A DNA stretch of 64,000 bases from Streptomyces platensis. Its GTDB lineage: Bacteria > Actinomycetota > Actinomycetes > Streptomycetales > Streptomycetaceae. Below, in pieces: positions 57,378 through 64,000 of the stretch. Location: assembly GCF_008704855.1 (NCBI RefSeq), contig NZ_CP023691.1, forward strand, positions 6,882,001 through 6,946,000, in the 5' to 3' direction. The notes beneath the pieces were generated by a model that worked only from the letters and a program-made list of their open reading frames with translations, made no database searches and had not been told where the DNA came from. The stretch's first letter is position 1. The number at the start of each line of letters is the position of its first letter. The translations under genes and the position numbers were made by a program.

Positions 57378-59789
57378 ATGACCGGCACACCGCCACGAGC
57401 CGCTACCGCTCCGGGCCGTACCCCCACCAACCTCACCCAGGGCGGCCAGACCAAGGCCGGTATCGGCGAGTCCACGCTGCGGCCCGACGGCACCCTCAAG
57501 GTGACCGGCGAATTCGCCTACTCCTCGGACATGTGGCACGAGGACATGCTCTGGGGTTTCACCCTGCGCTCCACCGTCGCGCATGCCGAGATCAGGTCGA
57601 TCGACACCGCCGAGGCCCTCGCGACCCCGGGCGTCTACTCCGTTCTGACCTACGACGACCTGCCCACCGACGTGAAGAACTACGGCCTGGAGATCCAGGA
57701 CACCCCGGTTCTCGCGCACGGCAAGGTGCGCCACCACGGGGAGCCGGTGGCGCTGGTCGCCGCCGACCACCCGGAGACCGCGCGCCGCGCGGCTGCCAAG
57801 ATCAAGATCGACTACGCCGAGCTGCCGGTCGTCACCGACGAGGCCTCCGCCACCGCCGAGGGCGCCCCGCTGATCCACGAGAACCGCACCGACCACCACA
57901 TCGGGCACGTACCGCACCCGAACATCGTCCACCGTCAGCCGATCATCCGCGGCGACGCCGACGAGGCCGCCAAGAAGGCCGATGTCATCGTCTCCGGCGA
58001 GTATGTCTTCGGCATGCAGGACCAGGCCTTCCTCGGCCCGGAGTCCGGGCTCGCGGTGCCCGGCGAGGACGGCGGTGTCGATCTCTACGTCGCCACCCAG
58101 TGGCTGCACTCCGACCTCCGCCAGATCGCCCCGGTCCTCGGCCTGCCCGAGGAGAAGGTGCGGATGACGCTGTCCGGCGTCGGCGGCGCGTTCGGCGGCC
58201 GCGAGGACCTGTCGATGCAGATCCACGCCTGCCTGCTGGCGCTGCGCACCGGCAAGCCCGTCAAGATCGTCTACAACCGGTTCGAGTCCTTCTTCGGACA
58301 TGTCCACCGGCACCCGGCGAAGCTCTGGTACGAGCACGGCGCCACCAAGGACGGCAAGCTCACCCACCTCAAGTGCCGCATCGTGCTGGACGGCGGCGCC
58401 TACGCGTCCGCCTCCCCGGCCGTGGTCGGCAACGCCTCCTCGCTCGCCGTCGGCCCGTATGCCGTCGAGGACGTCGATATCGAGGCCATCGCGCTCTACT
58501 CCAACAACCCGCCCTGCGGCGCGATGCGCGGCTTCGGCGCGGTCCAGGCGTGCTTCGCCTACGAGGCGCAGATGGACAAGGTCGCCAAGAAGCTGGGCAT
58601 GGACCCGGTCGAGTTCCGGCAGCTCAACGCCATGGAGCAGGGCACGCTCATGCCCACGGGCCAGCCGGTCGACTCCCCGGCCCCGGTCGCCGAACTCCTC
58701 CGCCGCGTCAAGGCGATGCCGCTCCCGCCGGAGCAGCAGTGGCTGACGGCCGGTGCGGGCGCCGATGTCCGGGCACTGCCCGGCGGCCTGTCCAACACCA
58801 CCCATGGCGAGGGCGTGGTCCGCGGTGTCGGCTACGCCGTCGGCATCAAGAACGTCGGCTTCTCCGAGGGCTTCGACGACTACTCCACCGCCCGGGTGCG
58901 GATGGAGGTCGTCGGCGGCGAGCCGGTCGCCACGGTCCACACCGCGATGGCGGAGGTCGGCCAGGGCGGCGTCACCGTCCACGCCCAGATCGCCCGTACG
59001 GAGCTTGGGGTCCAGCAGGTCACCATCCAGCCGGCCGACACCCAGGTGGGCTCGGCGGGTTCGACCTCCGCCTCCCGTCAGACGTACGTCACCGGCGGCG
59101 CGGTCAAGAACACCTGTGAGCACGTCCGCGAGCAGGTGCTCGAACTCGGGCGGCGCAAGTTCGGTACGTACCACCCGGCGTGGGCCACCGCCGAACTCCT
59201 GCTGGAGGGCGGCAAGGTCGTCACCGACGGCGGTGAGGTGCTGGCCACCCTGGCGGACGTCCTGGAGGACGCGGCGGTCGATCTGGAGCTGGAGTGGCGG
59301 CACCGCCCGACCGAGCCCTTCGACCTGCGGACCGGCCAGGGCAACGGCCATGTCCAGTACTCCTTCGCCGCCCACCGCGCGGTCGTCGAGGTGGACACCG
59401 AACTCGGCCTGGTCAAGGTCATCGAGCTGGCCTGCGCCCAGGACGTCGGCAAGGCGCTCAACCCGCTGTCCGTGGTCGGCCAGATCCAGGGCGGTACCAC
59501 CCAGGGCCTGGGCGTGGCGGTGATGGAGGAGATCATCGTCGACCCCAAGACCGCGAAGGTGCGCAACCCGTCCTTCACGGACTACCTCATCCCCACGATT
59601 CTCGACACGCCGACCATCCCGGTCGATGTGCTCGAACTCGCCGACGAGCACGCCCCCTACGGGCTGCGCGGTATCGGCGAGGCCCCCACCCTGTCGTCCA
59701 CCCCGGCCGTCCTCGCGGCGATCCGGAACGCGACCGGGCTGGAGCTCAACAAGACGCCGGTGCGGCCCGAGCACCTCACCGGCACATAG
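57378..59789 (+). CDS. Xanthine dehydrogenase molybdopterin subunit
   Basis: An 803-residue large subunit binding molybdopterin. Motifs include the Mo-site segment GVGGAFGGRE, the PPCGAMRGFGAVQACFA patch, the QPADTQVGSAGSTSASRQ region and the C-terminal catalytic Glu in GLRGIGEAP. It oxidises hypoxanthine and xanthine towards urate. ATG 57378 follows the iron-sulfur gene after five bases. Substrate preference (xanthine versus other N-heterocycles) rests on context: PucR, a purine permease and XdhC surround it. Confidence 0.92.
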   Translation: MTGTPPRAATAPGRTPTNLTQGGQTKAGIGESTLRPDGTLKVTGEFAYSSDMWHEDMLWGFTLRSTVAHAEIRSIDTAEALATPGVYSVLTYDDLPTDVKNYGLEIQDTPVLAHGKVRHHGEPVALVAADHPETARRAAAKIKIDYAELPVVTDEASATAEGAPLIHENRTDHHIGHVPHPNIVHRQPIIRGDADEAAKKADVIVSGEYVFGMQDQAFLGPESGLAVPGEDGGVDLYVATQWLHSDLRQIAPVLGLPEEKVRMTLSGVGGAFGGREDLSMQIHACLLALRTGKPVKIVYNRFESFFGHVHRHPAKLWYEHGATKDGKLTHLKCRIVLDGGAYASASPAVVGNASSLAVGPYAVEDVDIEAIALYSNNPPCGAMRGFGAVQACFAYEAQMDKVAKKLGMDPVEFRQLNAMEQGTLMPTGQPVDSPAPVAELLRRVKAMPLPPEQQWLTAGAGADVRALPGGLSNTTHGEGVVRGVGYAVGIKNVGFSEGFDDYSTARVRMEVVGGEPVATVHTAMAEVGQGGVTVHAQIARTELGVQQVTIQPADTQVGSAGSTSASRQTYVTGGAVKNTCEHVREQVLELGRRKFGTYHPAWATAELLLEGGKVVTDGGEVLATLADVLEDAAVDLELEWRHRPTEPFDLRTGQGNGHVQYSFAAHRAVVEVDTELGLVKVIELACAQDVGKALNPLSVVGQIQGGTTQGLGVAVMEEIIVDPKTAKVRNPSFTDYLIPTILDTPTIPVDVLELADEHAPYGLRGIGEAPTLSSTPAVLAAIRNATGLELNKTPVRPEHLTGT

Positions 59790-59795
59790 AGAGCC

Positions 59796-59815
59796 GTCCG
59801 GGGGCGACCCCGGAC
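59796..59815 (+). terminator. Hairpin after xanthine dehydrogenase genes
   Basis: GTCCGGGG (59796-59803) and CCCCGGAC (59808-59815) enclose a GCGA loop, seven bases after the stop. No T-run follows, so some read-through to the permease is possible. Confidence 0.55.
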
Positions 59816-59890
59816 ACCGGCCTCCGGGCGGTGCGTGTCAGGGGTGTCCCTGTCCGTCCTCCTCCGCGCACCGCCCGGAGACCGGACCCT

Positions 59891-59922
59891 CGCAGTAACG
59901 CAGTAACGCAGTAACGAAGTGA
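59891..59922. repeat. 8-bp tandem repeat
   Basis: Three exact copies of CGCAGTAA (59891-59914) plus a decayed fourth (CGAAGTGA) lie between the xanthine dehydrogenase and permease genes. Function unclear. Confidence 0.7.
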
Positions 59923-60018
59923 AGCAGTACGCAGTCGCTGCTCCGGTCCGCCGGTGCAGCACCCCTGATTCGTCTCGGGCCGTCCCCCGGGTCGTGCAGC
60001 CGAAGATCCATCCCAAAT

Positions 60019-60034
60019 CTCGCACCCGTGCGAG
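60019..60034 (+). promoter_or_regulatory. Small hairpin in purine permease leader
   Basis: CTCGCA...TGCGAG forms a perfect six-base stem with a CCCG loop. It lies 30 bases before the ATG of the permease and just before the GGGAG-TAAGG ribosome site. Confidence 0.4.
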
Positions 60035-60064
60035 TGCCCCTGTGAACCTTGGGAGTAAGGCACC

Positions 60065-61522
60065 ATGACCCAGCAGTCCACCGAGCCGAGGACGACGGCG
60101 GAAGACGCGGGCGCCGGCTCACGTCAGCCCGCCGGCCGCTCCTGGCTCGACCGGTACTTCCACATATCCGACAGAGGATCGACGGTCGCGCAAGAGGTGC
60201 GCGGAGGCATCACCACCTTCATGGCGATGTGCTACATCCTCCTGCTCAACCCGCTGATCCTCTCGACACCGGACGTGGAGAAGCACACCCTCGCGCATGC
60301 CGGCGTGGTCACCGCGACCGCGCTCGCCGCGGCGGTCTCCACGCTGCTGATGGGCTTCATCGGCAAGGTGCCGCTGGCGCTCGCGGCCGGTCTGAACGTC
60401 TCCGCCGCGCTGACCGCCCAGGTCGTCCCGAACATGACCTGGCCGCAGGCCATGGGGATGTGTGTGGTCTACGGCGTGGTCATCTGCCTGCTGGTGGTGA
60501 CCGGGCTGCGCGAAATGATCATGAACGCCATCCCGCTCGCGCTCAAGCACGCGATCACCATGGGCATCGGGATGTTCGTCGCGCTGCTGGGGCTGGTGAA
60601 GGCCGGTTTCGTGGGCAAGGGGGAGGGCGGCCCGGTCACCCTCGGCCTCAACGGGCAGCTGGCCGGCTGGCCGGTCCTGTTCTTCTGTGTGACGCTGCTG
60701 CTGATCTTCATGCTCCAGGCCCGCAAGGTGCCCGGCGCCATCCTCATCGGCATCGTCGTCGGCAGCGTGCTGTCCATCGCCGCCACCAGGATCGGCGGGC
60801 TGACGGCCAAGGACTGGGGCGGCACGCCCCCGGACCTGACCGGCAGTGCCGTCGCGATGCCCGACTTCGGCCTCTTCGGCCATGTGGAGTTCGGCGGCTG
60901 GGGCTCCATCGGCGCACTCAGCGTCGGCATGATCGTCTTCACCCTGGTGCTGGCCGGCTTCTTCGACGCCATGGCCACCATCATCGGCGTCGGCACCGAG
61001 GCCAAGCTCGCCGACGACAAGGGCCGGATGCCGGGCCTGTCCAAGGCGCTGTTCGTGGACGGCGCGGGCGGTGCCATCGGCGGTATCACCGGCTCGTCCG
61101 GTCAGACCGTGTTCATCGAGTCGGCGAGCGGTGTCGGCGAGGGGGCCCGGACCGGCCTGTCGTCCGTCATCACCGGCCTGTTCTTCGCGGCCTGCCTGTT
61201 CTTCACGCCGCTCACCCAGCTCGTCCCGGCCCAGGTGGCCTCGGCCGCCCTCGTCGTCATCGGCTCGATGATGATGAGCGCCGCCGGTCAGGTGGACTGG
61301 CGCGACCGCTCGGTGTCCATCCCGGTCTTCCTGACCGTGGCCCTGATGCCGTTCACCTACAGCATCACCGCGGGCGTCGGCGCCGGTGTCATCTCCTACG
61401 CCGCCATCAAGGCGGCGCAGGGCAAGTGGCGCGAGGTCGGCGGCTTCATGTGGGTGCTGACCGCCGTCTTCACCGTCTACTTCTCGCTCCATCCGATCGA
61501 GCAGTGGCTGGGCGTCAAGTAA
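60065..61522 (+). CDS. AzgA-type purine permease (NCS2)
   Basis: A 485-residue NCS2 permease of the AzgA/guanine-hypoxanthine subgroup: EVRGGITTFMAMCYILLLNPLIL at the start, a GLNVSAALTAQVVPNMTWPQAMGMCVVYG segment, and SSGQTVFIESASGVGEGARTGLS near 340. About 12 helices. ATG 60065 follows GGGAGTAAGG. It lies between the dehydrogenase genes and xdhC, so it should import hypoxanthine, guanine or adenine for the pathway. It differs in subgroup from the UraA-like permease at 10.6 kb. Confidence 0.92.
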   Translation: MTQQSTEPRTTAEDAGAGSRQPAGRSWLDRYFHISDRGSTVAQEVRGGITTFMAMCYILLLNPLILSTPDVEKHTLAHAGVVTATALAAAVSTLLMGFIGKVPLALAAGLNVSAALTAQVVPNMTWPQAMGMCVVYGVVICLLVVTGLREMIMNAIPLALKHAITMGIGMFVALLGLVKAGFVGKGEGGPVTLGLNGQLAGWPVLFFCVTLLLIFMLQARKVPGAILIGIVVGSVLSIAATRIGGLTAKDWGGTPPDLTGSAVAMPDFGLFGHVEFGGWGSIGALSVGMIVFTLVLAGFFDAMATIIGVGTEAKLADDKGRMPGLSKALFVDGAGGAIGGITGSSGQTVFIESASGVGEGARTGLSSVITGLFFAACLFFTPLTQLVPAQVASAALVVIGSMMMSAAGQVDWRDRSVSIPVFLTVALMPFTYSITAGVGAGVISYAAIKAAQGKWREVGGFMWVLTAVFTVYFSLHPIEQWLGVK

Positions 61523-61560
61523 CCGCCCGCCTGCTGCCCCCCGTCCGTTAGGAGACCGAC

Positions 61561-62802
61561 ATGCTGGACATCGCCGAAGAGCTGCACCGGTGGGTCGAGC
61601 AGGGCCGTGAGTTCGCGGTGGCCACCGTGGTGGCCACCAACGGCAGCGCGCCCCGCCAGCCCGGGGCCGCGCTGGCCGTCGACAGTGACGGCACGGCGAT
61701 CGGGTCGGTCTCCGGCGGATGTGTGGAGGGGGCGGTGTACGAACTGTGCCGACAGGCGCTGGAGACCGGTGAGCCGGTCCTGGAGCGCTTCGGCTACAGC
61801 GACGAGGACGCCTTCGCCGTGGGCCTGACCTGCGGCGGCATCATCGACATCCTCGTCCAGCCGATACGCACGAGCGCCCCCGCGACCACCGGTGACGGCG
61901 GCTTCGCGGGGGAGCGGGCGGACCGCACCGCCGCCACGCTCGCCGCCGGGCTGGCCGCCGCCGCGTCCGGAGAGGCGGCGGCGCTCGCCCGGGTCGTCCA
62001 GGGCCCCGCCGGACTCCTCGGCCGCGCCCTGCTGGTGCGCGCCGACGGCAGCCACACCGGCACCCTCGGCGGCCACCCCGCCCTCGACCACACCGCCATC
62101 GAGGAGACCCGCGCCCTGCTGGACGCCGGGCGCACCACCAGCCTGGAGATCGGCACGGGCTTCGCGCCCGGCGAGGAAGCGGAGAGCGAGGACGGCGCGC
62201 AACGGAGCGGATCGCGCTGCGGCCAGCCCGTGGTCCTGCTCGTCGAGTCCTCGGTCCCGGCGCCCCGCATGATCGTCTTCGGTGCCATCGACTTCGCCGC
62301 CGCGCTGGTCAGGGTCGGCAAGTTCCTCAACTACCACGTCACGGTGTGCGACGCCCGCCCCGTCTTCGCCACCAGGGCGCGCTTCCCGGACGCCGACGAG
62401 ATCGTCGTCGACTGGCCGCACCGCTACCTGGACGCCCAGCAGCTCGACTCCCGCACGGTGCTGTGCGTGCTGACCCACGACGCCAAGTTCGACGTACCGC
62501 TGCTGGAGCGGGCGCTCCGGCTCCCGGTCGCCTACGTCGGCGCGATGGGCTCGCGCCGCACCCACCTGGACCGCCAGCAGCGGCTGCGGGACGTCGGCCT
62601 GACCGAACTCGAACTGAACCGCCTGCGCTCACCCATCGGCCTCGACCTCGGCGCCCGCACGCCGGAGGAAACCGCCCTCTCCATCGCCGCCGAAATCGTC
62701 GCCAACCGCCGCGGCGGCACCGGCATCCCGCTGACCGGCGCGCATACGCCCATCCATCACGACACGGGGCGGACGCTGGGCCGGATCGGGTCGGTGGCTT
62801 GA
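61561..62802 (+). CDS. XdhC/CoxI family maturation protein
   Basis: A 413-residue protein. N-terminal XdhC_CoxI domain: ATNGSAPRQPGAALAV with SVSGGCVEGAVYEL, carrying the conserved Cys that handles sulfurated molybdenum cofactor. The C-terminal Rossmann-like domain has MIVFGAIDFAAALVRVGKF and VYCDARPVFATRARFP-type motifs. It inserts or sulfurates the cofactor of xanthine dehydrogenase. ATG 61561 follows GGAG six bases upstream, 38 bases after the permease stop. A GC-rich low-complexity linker separates the two domains. Confidence 0.92.
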   Translation: MLDIAEELHRWVEQGREFAVATVVATNGSAPRQPGAALAVDSDGTAIGSVSGGCVEGAVYELCRQALETGEPVLERFGYSDEDAFAVGLTCGGIIDILVQPIRTSAPATTGDGGFAGERADRTAATLAAGLAAAASGEAAALARVVQGPAGLLGRALLVRADGSHTGTLGGHPALDHTAIEETRALLDAGRTTSLEIGTGFAPGEEAESEDGAQRSGSRCGQPVVLLVESSVPAPRMIVFGAIDFAAALVRVGKFLNYHVTVCDARPVFATRARFPDADEIVVDWPHRYLDAQQLDSRTVLCVLTHDAKFDVPLLERALRLPVAYVGAMGSRRTHLDRQQRLRDVGLTELELNRLRSPIGLDLGARTPEETALSIAAEIVANRRGGTGIPLTGAHTPIHHDTGRTLGRIGSVA

Positions 62803-62897
62803 GGCGGCGGGGACTTGAGCGCGTGCTGCTGGGGGCGGCCCCGCCCCCGCCGCAAAAACAAGGTGAAGCTCCCCGGGTGCCGGGTTAGCGTCCCCGG

Positions 62898-64000
62898 GTG
62901 ACCAGTGACGACGACGCGCGCGCGACCACGGCCATCCGGGACATCCCCGAGGCCGACCTCGACCAGGCCCTGGACCTGGTCCACCTCGCCTTCCATCTCA
63001 AGTCCGCCGAGAAGACCCGCGAGTACTACCGCAGGACCCTGCGCGCCTGCACCCGTATCGGTGCCTACGACGACGGACGGCTGAGCGGGGTGGCCGGCGC
63101 GCACCGCGTCACCCTCACCGTGCCCGGCGGCCAACTCCCCTGCGCTGCACTGGACTTCGTCTCCGTCGCGCCCACGCACCGGCGCCGCGGAATCCTCACC
63201 GGGATGCTGGACGAGCTCTGGCGCCGCTGCGCCGCCGAGGAGCGGCCGGTGTCCTGCCTCTGGGCGTCCGAGAGCGCCATCTACGGCCGCTTCGGCTACG
63301 GCGCCGCCACCGAGTCGTACCGCATCGAGATCGACTCCTCGCGCCCGCTCGCGGTCCGGATCACCCCCGACAGCCGCCCGCTGCGGCTGCTCGACCCGGC
63401 CGACGCGCCCACCGTGCTCGCCCCGCGCTACGACGCGACCCTGCCGCAGCGCGCCGGCCGCTTCCTCCGCGACGCGGCGTGGTGGCGCGAGCATGTGCTG
63501 GACCTGGACGGGTCGCGCGGCGGCGACGACCGGGACGGCTTCGGCGCGGCGCGGGTGGTGGCGCTGGGCGACCCGGGCGAGACACCCGCCGGCTATGCCG
63601 TCTACCGCACCCGCGGCCCGGGCGAGAACCGCCCCGGAGCGGTCCTCGTCGACGAACTGGAAGCGGAGTCCGCCCCCGTGGCCGCCGCCCTGTGGTCGTA
63701 CCTCGCCTCGATCGACCTCACCTCGACGGTACGCATCCCGGCCCGCCCCGCCGATGACCCGCTCCTGCACCTCGCCGCCGACCGCGACCAGGTACGCGTC
63801 ACCGGCCAGGAACCCTCCCTGTGGCTCCGGCTCGTCGACGTCCGCGCCGCGCTGACCGCCCGTTCCTGGGCGGCCCCCGTCGACCTCGTCCTCGACCTGT
63901 GCGACCCCGCCCTCCCGGCCAACGCGGGCCGCTTCCGCCTGACCGCCGGCCCCGACGGCGCCACCTGGCACCCCACCACCGACGCCCCCGACCTCTCCCT
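62898..64000 (+). CDS. Eis-like GNAT acetyltransferase, 5' part
   Basis: The frame is open to the window end (367 residues). GTG 62898 is seven bases after TAGCGT (62886-62891), so a leaderless transcript is plausible. The N-terminal GNAT acetyl-CoA motif SVAPTHRRRGILTGML is clear; SESAIYGRFGYG and the second GNAT-like plus sterol-carrier-like portion follow in Eis order. Eis enzymes acetylate amines, including aminoglycosides; the substrate here is unknown. The final tail with the conserved C-terminal carboxylate lies beyond the window. Confidence 0.85.
   Translation, partial: MTSDDDARATTAIRDIPEADLDQALDLVHLAFHLKSAEKTREYYRRTLRACTRIGAYDDGRLSGVAGAHRVTLTVPGGQLPCAALDFVSVAPTHRRRGILTGMLDELWRRCAAEERPVSCLWASESAIYGRFGYGAATESYRIEIDSSRPLAVRITPDSRPLRLLDPADAPTVLAPRYDATLPQRAGRFLRDAAWWREHVLDLDGSRGGDDRDGFGAARVVALGDPGETPAGYAVYRTRGPGENRPGAVLVDELEAESAPVAAALWSYLASIDLTSTVRIPARPADDPLLHLAADRDQVRVTGQEPSLWLRLVDVRAALTARSWAAPVDLVLDLCDPALPANAGRFRLTAGPDGATWHPTTDAPDLS

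Overview
The window is high-GC actinobacterial chromosomal DNA, most probably from a Streptomyces. It encodes a chaplin-like protein, a streptophobe-type membrane protein, a DUF6777 protein, a DUF2637 protein, a SpoIIE-type phosphatase, MDMPI_N proteins and many GTG/TTG starts. Several starts look leaderless. I see no tRNA, rRNA, insertion sequence, prophage or CRISPR array. About 50 protein genes are supported, nearly gap-free, and the gene content reads as chromosome rather than a mobile island.

Layout. 1-6.0 kb: end of an aldo/keto reductase, an L,D-transpeptidase lipoprotein, a DUF6777 protein, a streptophobe-type membrane protein and a conserved anchored protein bracketed by near-identical 30-bp repeats. 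6.0-10.2 kb: a leftward operon of FHA-ABC transporter, small accessory protein and Ser/Thr kinase, resembling the mycobacterial Rv1747/PknF pair. 10.3-12.1 kb: uracil/xanthine permease behind a structured leader ending in a terminator hairpin. 12.2-18.0 kb: XRE regulator, a receiver/GGDEF-like/glycosyltransferase fusion coupled to an acyltransferase, and a TetR regulator with a Cys4 N-terminus. 18-29.5 kb: MDMPI-type protein, APC transporter, DoxX protein, SpoIIE phosphatase, fatty acyl-CoA ligase, DinB protein, and a short upstream ORF plus RsgA. 29.5-38.2 kb: Ada-AlkA repair fusion, DUF456 protein, PP2C-like protein lacking metal-binding Asp, pyruvate oxidase (PoxB), a MarR/NTF2 divergent pair with twin operators, M20 peptidase and a chaplin with a His/Lys tail. 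38-50 kb: alpha-mannosidase, anti-sigma-type ATPase, DUF2637 protein, a LuxR-type regulator, then a secreted protease, a secreted phosphoesterase, an MFS exporter and a TolB-like lipoprotein/anchored protein. 49.8-53.7 kb: iron-regulated FhuF-like reductase, GntR regulator, methyltransferase and TPR protein. 54-62.8 kb: purine catabolism: PucR regulator divergent from a three-subunit xanthine dehydrogenase, followed by an AzgA-type purine permease and XdhC. The window ends inside an Eis-like acetyltransferase.

How the genes work together. The clearest pathway is purine salvage/degradation: AzgA permease imports purines, XDH oxidises hypoxanthine/xanthine to urate, XdhC matures the molybdenum cofactor, and PucR controls the set. 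The second purine-type permease at 10.6 kb has its own leader-based control signals. The kinase/FHA-ABC operon is a phospho-signalling transporter module. The GT2 fusion plus acyltransferase looks like a regulated exopolysaccharide maker. The most interesting candidates for new biology are the permease leader RNA, the upstream peptide/hairpin before rsgA, the GT2 fusion and the His-rich chaplin.
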